Shown here: positions 54,491-64,000 of the stretch, in pieces
How positions within the stretch are numbered: position 1 is the first letter of the stretch
How the letters are laid out: every line of letters begins with the position of its first letter
Source of the DNA: Calliopum simillimum
Taxonomy: Eukaryota > Arthropoda > Insecta > Diptera > Lauxaniidae
Reading direction: 5' to 3'
Assembly: GCA_951812925.1 (NCBI GenBank)
Contig: OX638370.1
Coordinates: 48,797,948 to 48,861,947, forward strand
Length of the DNA stretch: 64,000 nucleotides
Position numbers and translations under genes: made by a program
The notes under the pieces: generated by a model
What the model was told of the DNA's origin: nothing
Seen by the model: the letters and a program-made list of their open reading frames with translations, nothing else
The model's database searches: none

Positions 54491-55154
54491 TTGGACAGCG
54501 TTGCGTCTTGAAAGAAAACCCACAATGCCCGTAACTGGCACTGACAAGGCGAGTTGATGCCGCCTTTAAATAAGCATCTTGTCGCAACCCTGAAGAGTCT
54601 GACCCAGAGTGGGTGGCCCCCAGGTCAACGTCTGTTCCAGATTGGGCGGCTGTACTTGAAAGTGACTTTGGCCACTATATTTGCAGCGCTTGCCGGATCC
54701 AGCCTTAAGCTTATAACTTACTGCGTAGGGCGTTGCCGAGAAGATTATACTAATGAAGCATGGATTGAAAAACTATGGAAAATATCTCTCCAAGTGGTAC
54801 CTACCAGAATGTGGTTAATCCACCTGCCTCGACATGCACATTGGATTTTGAGGTGCAAGAAATATGCATAATTAGGAATGATTCTCCTATAATCGGAAAC
54901 AATACGGTTCGTCAAAATTTTAAAATCCTTTCGATGAAAACTCGAACACGCATCGGCTCTTAGAATATCCGAACTCTTAATGATACAGGCAAAACACGTC
55001 TGTAAGAGAATTCCACAAATTTAACCTTGAAATATTGGAACTAAGCGTGTGTAGATGGAACAGTGCCGGCGAATATGTACTACTTGAAGGCGAAAAGTTT
55101 CTATATTCCGGTAGAGCACAAAATGACATCCACAGTTAAAATGCAGTAAAGGCA

Positions 55155-56099
55155 GTGATGGAATGGAAACCTGTGAACGAAAGGCTCATTTGGTGCACAT
55201 TTCGAACCCTCTCTAGAAATATTACCATCTTACAAGCAAACGCGCCCACCGAGTTGGCAGAGGTAGAAACCAAGGATGAATTCTACAGTCAACTCGCTGC
55301 AGCGATCAGTGCTCACAAGAACGACATCATAATGGTTATGGGTGATTTGAATGCCAAAGTAGGTTCAGAAAACCTTAACCTTGAGCACGTGATTGGAAGA
55401 CATGGTTTGGGTACGACAAACGACAATGGAGAGCTTCTCATTGACGCCTGCAATGCAGCCGGTCTAATCGTTGGAGGTACGCTATTCCCACACAAAAAAT
55501 GCCATAAAGCTACTTGGGTGTCTTCAAACAACATCACTGAAAACCAAATCGACCACTTCTGCATTAGCAGAAAATGGAGAGGGAGTCTTCGGGACGTACG
55601 AGTAAAGAGGGCCGCTGACATAGGCTCCGACCACCATCGTCTCGTCGCGGTCATTCGACTAAAACTTGCCGCTAATAAACGTCCCAGCGAACAATCTGTA
55701 GCAAAAAAATTCGACGTGCTTAAGCTTAAGAACGACGAGATACGCAGATCTTTCGTAGAAGAACTTAAGATAGTTCCGTTCGATTGTGGTGAAAGTATTG
55801 AAACATCATGGAGGGCCGCTAAAGAGGCGTTCTTAAGCTCCAGTGAAAAAATACTTGGGTTTCGACCCTCAAACAAGAAGCACTGGATGAGCGAGGAAAC
55901 GTGGGGTCTTGTTGAAAAAAGAAGAAGCGCGAAAAAACTGAGAGACGACGCTAAAACTAGAGCGCAAAAAAACAACGCCGAAAGGCCTTTAACTCTCTCA
56001 ATAAAGAAGTCAGGCGTTCTGCAGACAAGACAAAAGAAGAAGCGAGCGAAGACGAAAGCGCTGCAAATGGTCAAAATCTCAGGCAACTTTACGATATAA
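55155..56099 (+). pseudogene. LINE endonuclease and linker, 314 open codons
   Basis: An apurinic/apyrimidinic-type endonuclease domain (about residues 1-175) shows the motifs GDLNAKVG, QIDHFCIS and ADIGSDHHRLV, that is, the Asp/Asn, Asp and SDHH catalytic signatures. The first part of the domain lies upstream in broken frames (54920-55150). A basic linker follows (KKRRSAKKLRDDAK region) leading into the RT. The frame ends at 56099 by frameshift; the RT resumes in another frame. Confidence 0.85.
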
Positions 56100-56109
56100 C
56101 CCGTAGACT

Positions 56110-57270
56110 ATCTGGCAGAAAACATCAACAGAATCGCCCAATCAAAGACAAAAACGGAAATCTCTTAACATCCGCGGACGACCAACTAAGGAGATGGAAA
56201 GAGTATTTTTGTAACATATTGAATCCCACATCTTCCACATTCCCGCAACCAAAATCACCAACTACAACTGCCGCAGTGACTCGCAGTAGTAGTCGAATAC
56301 AAACACAACCATCTACAATCGATGAAATAGTGAAAGCTATCCAAAGCATGAAAAACAACAAGGCCGCCGGTATAGATGAAATAACAGCTGAACTGCTAAA
56401 AGCATGCCCCGTTTCATCAGCTAAGATTCTTCATCCTCTGATTTCCAGAATCAGGAGCGAATAGCATTTGCCAGAAGATTGGCTACATGGCATGCTAGTC
56501 AAATTGCCAAAAAAGACAACTATATAATAGAGGAATAACTTTGCTCTCAGTACCATCAAAAGTACTGACAAAAGTGCTTCTAAACAGGGTAAGCGAAAAA
56601 CTTGATTCGGCCATCCGAAGGCAAAAAGCAGGATTCCGGCGAAACCGATCGTGCGTGGATCAAATCAACATCCTCAGAATAATTGTCGAACAATCATGCG
56701 AGTGGCGTGCTGCACTTTAACTTGTCTTTGTAGACTACGTGCACAATATGACAACGGGTTGTTGTCACCGAAATTCACCACTAATTCAGGCGTACGGCAG
56801 GGGTGTTTACTATCACCATCTCTTTTCCTTATCGTTCTTGACGATATACTAGATAAAGCTCTTAATAAGGCCAAAAGGGGTATCCAATGGAACTTTACCG
56901 AACATCTAGAAGATCTCGACTACGCTGACGACATTTGCATTGTATCGTCCAAACACTCAGATATGCAAAGCAAGTTTGAAGACTTTGTCTTGGAATCGCA
57001 GAAGGCCGGCCTAAAAATCAACGCATCCAAGACTAGAAGCATGAAGCTGAACGCAAACAGAAATGACATCACGTTTGAAGCTGGCAGTGATGACATCGAA
57101 AACGTCGACAGCTTCACGTATTTAGGCAGCATTATCTCCATGGATGGTGCAGTAAAAGAGGATATCAACTCAAGAATAGCAAAAGCAAAAGGCGCGTTTG
57201 CTCAACTGAACAAAATGTGGTTTTCTTCCGTTATATCCACCAAAACGAATGTTCGCTTTTTGATTCGAAT
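56110..57270 (+). pseudogene. LINE reverse transcriptase, broken
   Basis: The frame at 56219-56464 has MKNNKAAGIDEITAELLKAC (finger motif). After stops and shifts the frame at 56651-57274 has GVRQGCLLSPSLFLIV, then HLEDLDYADDICIVS with the YADD catalytic box, then KTRSMKLNAN and TYLGSIIS. Between them (about 56500-56690) several motifs, including the first Asp region, are damaged or missing. Inactive. Confidence 0.85.
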
Positions 57271-57539
57271 GTGAAATCGGTTTTGTTATCATGTATGGGT
57301 GCGAAACATGGCTTGTTACTGAAGAACTAACGAACAAGCTGCAAGTATTCGTCAACAAATGCTTAAGAAGTATATTAAGTATATCAAATGGCGAGCTACA
57401 TCAAAAATGCAATCAGAGGGCAAACGAGGTCAAGCTGGGCAGGTGGAGATGGAAACCACGCAGCGAAGTTTTTCTATTTTGCAAAATAGCTTTAGTAAGT
57501 CTCACTCTATCTCCGTTTTGGATAATAGATGGCATTGTA

Positions 57540-58790
57540 AATAAAAATTATATCAAAAATAGAACAAAATGTCGTGGAAGGCATTGCTCAAACGAAGAGC
57601 GTTCCATCATCAAGAAACTACAATGTGAGTTCAAGACAACGGGAAATAGCTGAAACAATTGGAAGATCTTAAAATGTTTACAATGATATGCTGCCACAAA
57701 AACAACAGTTAAATTGCGGTAGATAATGAAAAACAACTGAAAATATGATATTCATTTCGCGCGGGTATCATGTCGGAATTCTTTTTAGTCTGCTGCAGTC
57801 ATCCAAGCAGAGTTTGGAGTTCCAGTTTCTACCAGAACTGTTAGGCGGCATTTGGTGAAAAAAAATCTTTTTTGAAGATCATCACGGAAAGTCCCAAGAG
57901 ACGTAGGAAAAACCGATTAGCATTCGTAAAATTACAATCAGATTGAAAAAAATGCCACAAAACCTTTTTGTCGGACAAAACAAAAGTTAATTTAATTGAT
58001 AGTGATGAAAAACTTGGATAAGACGTGTAAAAATACAGAATATAATCCTCGCTATATCACCAAAACCTTCAAACATAAAGGTGGCAATATAATGGTGTGT
58101 GTGTGAATTTTATGTTTCGCGACTAGCAAAAAAATGGATATTATACAATAATGTGGAATTAATGACTTGGCCAGTGCAACCATCGGACTTAAATCCAATC
58201 GAAAATTTGTGGAAAATAGTTAAAGAGAAAATAGGACCAATAATACCACAACACAAGGAGGAGTTTTGTGCAAAAGCTCAACAAGCTTAGTACGATGTTC
58301 CGAAAAGCACATCCTCGCTATATCACCAAAACCTTCAAACATAAAGGTGGCAATATAATGGTGTGTGTGTGAATTTTATGTTTCTTTGTGTGGTATTGGT
58401 CCTGTGTACTGCACCAGGGAAATAATGGAATCAAATTTTAACGTCCGTATCTTGTAAAAAGTCGTGCTTGTATTTTCTGAATGGAGTATGCCATTAAAAT
58501 TGTAATATCAGCTAAATAACTACCCAAAACACATTTTGCGACTAGCAAAAAAATGGATATTATACAATAATGTGGAATTAATGACTTGGCCAGTGCAATC
58601 ATCGGACTTAAATCCAATCGAAAATTTGTGGAAAATAGTTAAAGAGAAAATAGGACCAATAATACCACAACACAAGGAGGAGTTTTGTGCAAAAGCTCAA
58701 CAAGCTTAGTACGATGTTCCGAAAAGCACATGCCAGGCTTTGGTGGACTCAATGCCAAAAAGATGTCGAGGAGTGATTAATAATAGGGGT
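57540..58790 (+). pseudogene. Tc1-like (DD34E) transposase with internal tandem duplication
   Basis: N-terminal part: GRHCSNEERSIIKKLQ and IAETIGRS-like HTH in broken frames (57570-57680). Then IMVCV at 58090, WPVQPSDLNPIENLWKIVKE with the catalytic Glu, and finally SMPKRCRGVINNRGNATKY and a stop at 58788. The segment 58042-58308 is repeated at 58309-58730; the first copy lacks about 150 bp between TTTTATGTTT and GCGACTAGC that the second retains. After 58790 the 3' flank with TTTACCCTATTTTGTTGTCC and GTCACTGTA is the probable terminal repeat. Confidence 0.85.
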
Positions 58791-59194
58791 AATGCTACTA
58801 AATATTAGCTGCAGCAATGTTATTTTTTTATTTTTCCTTCCTTTTAACGATTTTTCAACAATGACCCTATTTTTTTCGTCCACCATGTATTTGATCCGGA
58901 ATGATTGTCTTGTTTTTTATTACTTAAGGAAAGTAATATTTATGTTGCAGTTAATGGAAATGGAAGTACTATGTTAAAGTAATAAAAAAATGTTCTATTA
59001 AAAAAAATTCTTCCATCAGAAAATTTTTCAATTTACCCTATTTTGTTGTCCGTCACTGTAAGAATCGTTACCTAAACTATTATCGATCATTATAAACTAA
59101 AGAGAAAAAAAATCATCGGGCTTTGCAAAATCCTCAAAAAAGCTGATTTTTGTAACTTTTTCACCCTGCCTTTTTCTAATCAGAGCAGTAGAAT

Positions 59195-60425
59195 CAGGGT
59201 TTGACCTGCTGACTATAAAATAGCTATAGCAACGAAAATGTGCTGAACTGTGCTGCGTCAGTTATTGTGTTTTACATTTTGGGCTTACTGCTTGCTGTGC
59301 TTTTTTTCAACGAACAAAGTCAAAGCAATTCAAGCAAGCACATTTTTGTTTTTGTGCTCTGCTATTGCTTTTGTTATTGAAAAAAGCAAAGTTTTAACCA
59401 AGCAAGCACAAACACGAAGCGAAGCGTAACTCCGTTTGTGCTTTTGCTTTTTATTTAACTCGGCTGTTTGAACTTCGGCTTTTCGCTGTACACAGCAGAA
59501 GCAACTTTCAGGATTGCCACATGTTTTTGTTGTTTGTAAAATTTGCTTAAACCATACTTTTAAAAGAAAAAAAATTTAATTTTAGTCTTAAAGCGCTTAG
59601 ATAAACTTTTAGAAACTCCAACATATTTTTTAAGGTTGCCACCTGGTTTTTTCAATAAAATCAAAATTTTTTATCAAAAAATTGCTAAAATCATCATTTT
59701 CTCTCTATAAACTGGCATCTTGGGTCCAAAAACGACGAAACAAAAATTTAGGGTTGCCATATTAAGGTTGCCAGACGTTTTTTTGCAAAATTGCATTTCT
59801 TTGTCAACTTTCTTTATTGAAAGTTATAGAATCGACCCAAAAACCCATAGTAAATTTTTTGGGGTTGCCACCTGGTTTTTTTTTTTATAAAATCAAAATT
59901 TTCTTTCAATAAATTGCTAAAATCATAATTTTCTCTCTATAAATTGACATCTTTGACATTTTAGCAATTTATTGAAAAAAAATTTTTGATTTTACTGAAA
60001 AAACCAGGTGGCAACCCTAAAAAAATATTATGGATTTTTTAAAAGTTTATCTAGGCGGTTTAAGGCTAAAATGAAATTTTTTTTTTAAACATATGGTTTA
60101 AGCAAATTTTACAAAAAATAAACCAGGTAGCAACCTGAAGTTTTTTTGTTTCCTTTTGCTATTGCTTCGTTCTCTTTCGAAAAGCGTAGCGGCAGCGAAG
60201 CAAACATTTTGAAATAATCGACTTCAACTGTAGCAGCAAGCGATCGGATTTCGTAAAAGAGCTTCGGCTCTGCTGCTGCTTATGTATTGAAAAAACAGCA
60301 CAGCACAGCAGACAGTTCAATTTTAAATTTGTGCTTCGACTGTAGTGTTGTGCTGCGTATTTTTTCTATAGTCGCAGCACAGCAAATCAATAGGCTAAAA
60401 AATAGCTCAGCAAAATCAAACCCTG
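59195..60425. mobile_element. hAT-type fold-back element, 1231 bp, 8-bp target duplication AGTAGAAT
   Basis: It starts CAGGGTTTGA and ends TCAAACCCTG; AGTAGAAT is at 59187-59194 and 60426-60433. Outer arms are rich in GCTGTGCTGC / GAAGCAAA words; an inner palindrome (about 59510-59720 against 59955-60140) carries the phrase GGTTGCCACCTGGTTTTTT, present also at about 59868 as a direct copy. A CAGGG terminus with 8-bp duplication is classic hAT. No transposase. Confidence 0.85.
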
Positions 60426-60433
60426 AGTAGAAT

Positions 60434-60605
60434 CTCTGACCCACACAAATTAACATTTATTGTTGCTTTTTTTCAAAGAGTTGCAATTTTAACACAAACA
60501 ATTTTTGATGTTTTAACGTTTGTAGTATTCTTAATTGTTTTGATATAACAGGAAACACTTTCGAAGTAAGTTTATTGACTGTTTTTTTGCTTGTATAATT
60601 GAAGT
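60434..60605. other. No gene seen
   Basis: Short AT-rich spacer between two inverted-repeat elements. Confidence 0.4.
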
Positions 60606-61310
60606 ATGATAAATTTAAATTGAACTAATTAAACAGTAATTTTCGCAATTTTTCAATAACAGACGTAAGCAAGTGTTAACATGGAAATTGATTACATATG
60701 TTTCGGTTATTTCCACATACATATTTATATATTTTCATATATAAACATCAGATCAGTTTTAGTTAAATCTTGTCAGAAACCGTACTCGAACCCGTTACTC
60801 CGGTTTTCTAATGAAAGAAAACGCGGTGCTTTAGCGATTACGCTATTGCACACGGATAAGCTCTCTGCCTATCTATCATTAAAATTCTCGTAATTTCGAG
60901 AGCCTGCATTGTATGTGGAAAACAAATCCGCCCTTGTAGGTTTTAATTGTAGGCAGCGTAGCATGTCTCAAAACCAGAGTGTGTTACCAACTAACAATTT
61001 GGCAATTTTTCACAGCAGACGGCCCTAGTGACCCTTATGATTTATCCATATAGGCGATCCTGTTCAGAGAGTTTATCCGTGTCCAATAGCGTAATCTCTA
61101 AAGCACCGCGTTTTCTTTCATTAGAAAACCGGAGTCACGGGTTCGAGTACGGTTTCTGGCAAGATTTAACTAAAACTGATCTGATGAGGCTATATACATG
61201 TTTATATCATATATGAAAATATATAAATATGTTAACACTTGTTTGCGTCTGTTGTTGAAAAATTGCAAAAATTACTGTTTAATTAGTTCAATATAAATTT
61301 ATCAGGAACA
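60606..61310. mobile_element. Palindromic element with tRNA-like pol III boxes in each arm
   Basis: Arms of about 250 bp (60606-60860 and about 61060-61307) pair, with indels of up to 30 bp. Outer ends share GATAAATTTAAATTGAACTA. Each arm has GGGTTCGAGTACGG (a B-box match; minus strand 60793-60781, plus strand about 61139-61152) preceded at about 50 bases by TAGCGTAATC.CTAAAGC, similar to an A box. The two promoters face each other. This could be an inverted pair of SINEs or a fold-back that captured a tRNA-like segment. Confidence 0.6.
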
Positions 61311-61760
61311 ATTTCTTTGGGGTTTGTTTCTGCTTTAGTTAAAGTTGTTAACAGCTTCTCAACACTCTCCTTAACATTTGTATGGTTGACGTCGGGAATC
61401 CCAACAATATCAACTTCGCATTCTTTTTATCTTTGTTCCATAACATTTATTTTCGACTCCAAGTATTTTACTTTTCTATTTAGAGAAGCATTGTCATCTC
61501 CAAAGTATGAATTTATGTCAGGGCTGAGTTCAATGATCTCACTATAGAGCATAGAAAGAGTAATGGTATCACTTGTGTTATTATCACTTTTATTGGAAAG
61601 ACTAGAAAGAAGTTAACGGTTCAACTGAATTGTTACCATTGCATGTATTATTATTTGGATTAAGAGAAGGTGTTGAGCTCTTGGATGTTGCCGGATTTAT
61701 TGGAGAAGAATTAATAGAAGCATGAGCCAAAATCGAATGTCCTGCAGCAACGTATAATTC
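61311..61760 (-). pseudogene. LINE ORF1-like fragment (coiled coil, nucleic-acid binding)
   Basis: The minus strand reads SMLYSEIIELSPDI, a heptad-like NRKVKYLESKINVMEQR, then, after a stop, CEVDIVGIPDV and VKESVEKLLTTLTKAE. A coiled coil followed by R...(V)EI.GIP... is the layout of ORF1 proteins of many LINEs (Baculo-FP/L1 ORF1 type). Stops and a frame change are present. Weak but consistent. Confidence 0.45.
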
Positions 61761-62450
61761 ATTTTACTCTTTTCATAATATGTACTCAATTTGAGGTTTT
61801 TCTAATTTGGTGCATTTTACATGCCAATAGTCAATAGCACTTCATATCAACACACTTTATTCAAAGTATATTTAGACTAAGAAAAATTTCACGGTTTAAG
61901 TTAATATTATTGGTACTGTTTATTTTAAATTTATATTTTTTCGTAGATCACTCTCTTTATGTGTATCCCTATTAACACAAAAGAATAGAACGAACAAATG
62001 TCCGGGACATCATTAACCAAGCATCGTCCAGATGTCAGAATAAAGAAAAATTTTTGATATCAAGACTTGCGGTTTAAATTGTGCCAAATGCAAATGGTTG
62101 GACAAGTTTTATTTTCAGTTTTTAATATTTTTTCGACTACAATCCTTTAACTTTGTTTTTTTTTTTTTTTTGAATATTTTGGTGTATCACTAACTTTCAT
62201 AAAAGACAAAAATAATGGTAAAAGTGGCATATTTCTAAGAAACCCAAAATTTCTATCAAGTATGTTGAATGCTAGAGCGCTAAAAATGTTCCACTTGGTC
62301 CCAACGATTTTTTGGCATGATTTGATAGCTTGAAGTATTGTTTACATTCTCCTCAATTTGTAGCCACCACTTTTGTCCATAACATTAGTTACAGTTAATT
62401 GCTACTTTTATAGCAAAACAATTTTTTTTTGTCATTTAAATATAAATTAT
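61761..62450. other. No gene seen
   Basis: AT-rich, without protein-like frames or paired ends. Confidence 0.4.
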
Positions 62451-62451
62451 T

Positions 62452-62778
62452 TTTATACCCTACACGCAGGGTATATTCACTTTGTCCTTCCGTTTGTATA
62501 GCAGATAAGGAGGCGTAGCAGATATAGAAAAGTATATATATTCTTTATCAGCGTCAGATATAGAAAAGTATATATATTCTTTATCAGCGTCACCTACTGA
62601 GTCGATGTAGCCGTGTCCGTTTGTCTGGCGGGCTGTGCGTGGAAATAAATTTTTTGGGAAAACTGACCAAGATAATTCAATGAAGCTTGGTACACTGCCT
62701 TCGTCGTCAAAGCTCGACTTATTGAAAATGGGCGAAATCGTTCAACGGACACGCCTACCGCCTATACAAAAAATATAT
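62452..62778 (+). repeat. Dispersed repeat family A, with a 36-bp tandem duplication
   Basis: TACCCTACACGCAGGGTATA to CAACGGACACGCCTACCGCC. The piece AGATATAGAAAAGTATATAT plus ATTCTTTATCAGCGTC occurs twice in direct succession at about 62519-62590; other family copies have it once. Confidence 0.75.
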
Positions 62779-62793
62779 TAGTTTCCACTGCAA

Positions 62794-64000
62794 TTGGGTC
62801 TACGCCCCGAAACGACTCTTGGATTTTTCTGCGACCAAAGATTGAAAACACCAACAACGAACATACTGGATTGTCCAGGTATGTATCGATATGTTTTTTC
62901 GACTACGGAGCAGTGCATTCTAGCGTGCCTGCTCCGTCTTCTACAAATACGAGCCGGCGTTGAGGAAAATCCTGGGCCCAAGAAGGTGTGGCATTGCTGC
63001 GTATGTCACAGGCCAATACCCAAATCCCAAGCCTGTGCTCGATACTCCAGCTGCCTACAATGGTGCCACCTAGAAAATTGCTCGAGGTTAAATACACCGA
63101 GTGAGTGGACGGCAACTTATCGTGCAACTTGCTGCAGCACTTCAACAACACAACAAGCGATGCAAACGACCACATCACAGCACCATCATATACGCCCACA
63201 ACCATCTCAACAACAACGAACATCCGCCCAACCGTCAAGACACCTACACCCTACGACTTCAGACGCACCACATCAGCAACAGCCAACTACAATAGCACCA
63301 CTTCAACCACAGTCACGTGATATAACCCCCCAGGTAAATCCTGGGCCCAAAAAGGCCTGGATTTGCTGCGTATGTCAAAGGCCAATACCAAAATCAATGC
63401 CTGTGTTCGATGCTCCATTTGCTTACAATGGTGCCATCTAGCTAATTGCTCGGGGCTACATGCACTAAGTGAGTGGACGGCAACTTATCGTGCGACATGC
63501 TGTAGCACATCAGCAGCACTCCAAGCGACTCTGCAAACGACCATTCCACAGCAGCAGCAAACACCATCAGCTCCACCACAACTACAGTTACCTGCTATAA
63601 CCCCTCAGCAGTTGGCCGTCAGACCAACACCTTCGCATACGCCACCTCAGCAACAATCACGCCCACCAACACCCATTATACCACCACAATCACTTGTTAT
63701 CACCTCGCAACTACCGCCGCAACTTGCACAATCACAGTCAGCGTTCAAAATATTGCAACTAAACTGCAATGGTATGAGAGGTAAGATCAGTGAGATAACA
63801 GATTACATGGAGCAGAATGATATCAACATTGCCACCATACAAGAGACGAAATTGTCAACCCATTCACGGCTTATATCTGAAGGAAATTACAATGTTCTTA
63901 GAGTCGACCGAGTACGGAACAAAGGAGGAGGCATTGCGTTCATCGTACACAACACAGTCAAATACCGCATACTGCAATTTCAAACCCAAACACCAGCAGA
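62794..64000 (+). mobile_element. LINE 5' part: 2A-like motif, duplicated zinc-finger module, endonuclease start; runs off the window
   Basis: A 215-codon frame (62794-63441) contains AGVEENPGPKK, close to the 2A self-cleaving consensus D(V/I)ExNPGP but with Gly for the Asp, then a Cys/His module (CCVCHRPIPKS ... CLQWCHLENCS ... ATCC) and a Gln/Thr/Pro-rich linker. A second copy of the module (NPGPKKAWICCVCQRPIPKS at about 63345) follows after about 380 bp; one base is missing after it, so the frame ends at 63441. From about 63745 a frame reads FKILQLNCNGMRGKISEI, then IATIQETKLS and RVDRVRNKGGGIAFIV, the start of an AP endonuclease. The RT lies beyond 64000. Confidence 0.85.

Larger units (their letters stand above)
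54498..57470 (+). mobile_element. Long RTE-like LINE, degenerate, 3' end deleted
   Basis: Frames run in order from a 5' segment (54554-54871), through KTRTRIGS and NIRTLNDTG at the start of an AP endonuclease, to a large endonuclease frame and an RT, ending in CETWLVTEELTNKLQVFVNK at 57303. The 3' fragments at 4.4, 5.0 and 6.7 kb are the missing end of this family. At 57445-57464 the copy skips bases between two TGGA words relative to the 4963-5386 copy, and it is lost after GCGAAGTTT at about 57470. The family type (RTE-like, of the kind often annotated as craniofacial development protein 2-like) is judged from the endonuclease sequence. Confidence 0.8.

Noticed and set aside
55313..56086. 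257-codon minus-strand frame
   Set aside because: Antisense shadow of the LINE endonuclease frame at 55155-56099.
62903..63238. 111-codon minus-strand frame
   Set aside because: Antisense of the LINE N-terminal frame with its Cys/His module.

Overview
This window is AT-rich, intron- and transposon-dominated nuclear DNA of an insect, most likely a higher fly (Diptera; a tephritid-like fly is my guess, not shown). The reasons are the close Drosophila/human-like IMP3 and APC10 coding exons split by multi-kilobase introns, fly-type splice and start contexts, and a TE set typical of flies (mariner, Tc1, DD37E, hAT, BEL/Pao, Ty3-like, Penelope-like, RTE-like LINEs, many fold-back elements). Most of the longer open frames are TE remnants; very little is host coding sequence.

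Host genes. A complete Imp3 gene (U3 snoRNP subunit, 181 codons plus stop, minus strand) is reconstructed from three exons: 27666-27802, 18975-19186 and 9799-9995. All splice sites are GT-AG and phases match exactly, so a 546-nt CDS spans 18 kb, with two introns of about 8.5 and 9 kb full of inverted-repeat elements and a broken retroelement. To its right lie a 33-codon minus-strand start exon of unknown identity (29338-29439), a TATA-box promoter with a probable noncoding first exon ending in a strong splice donor (30896-31261), and an exon of the anaphase-promoting-complex subunit APC10 (32819-32969, plus strand).

TE layers, left to right. 1-9.7 kb: Tc1 and BEL/Pao fragments, a MITE, three nested 3' ends of one LINE family (two with clear target-site duplications). 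9.8-27.8 kb: Imp3 with fold-back elements at 10.7, 11.0-12.6, 13.6-15.1, 16.2-17.3, 19.3-20.0, 21.9-23.1 and 25.1-25.6 kb, and a Ty3-like retroelement split by one of them. 33.3-36.3 kb: a dispersed repeat interrupted by two separate insertions. 38.3-40.9 kb: a large palindrome with a 904-bp mariner in one arm. 41.3-42.2 kb: a DD37E transposase pseudogene. 42.2-51.3 kb: a fold-back repeat split by a 6.94-kb hAT element with exact 8-bp target duplication and a transposase broken by what looks like a single homopolymer base; the hAT itself carries a 128-129-bp tandem array, a 36-bp minisatellite in two blocks, and a tRNA-derived SINE-like segment. 53.3-64 kb: another fold-back element inside a LINE RT fragment, the long LINE that fathers the 3' fragments near 4-7 kb, a Tc1 copy with an internal tandem duplication, an 1.23-kb hAT-type fold-back, a palindrome with tRNA-like promoter boxes, and the 5' half of a LINE with a 2A-like motif and duplicated zinc-finger module that runs off the right edge.

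I see no CRISPR, operon, phage or other prokaryotic system. The noteworthy biology is the stacking order of insertions, the unusual density of fold-back elements, and the expansion of a tiny conserved gene by them.
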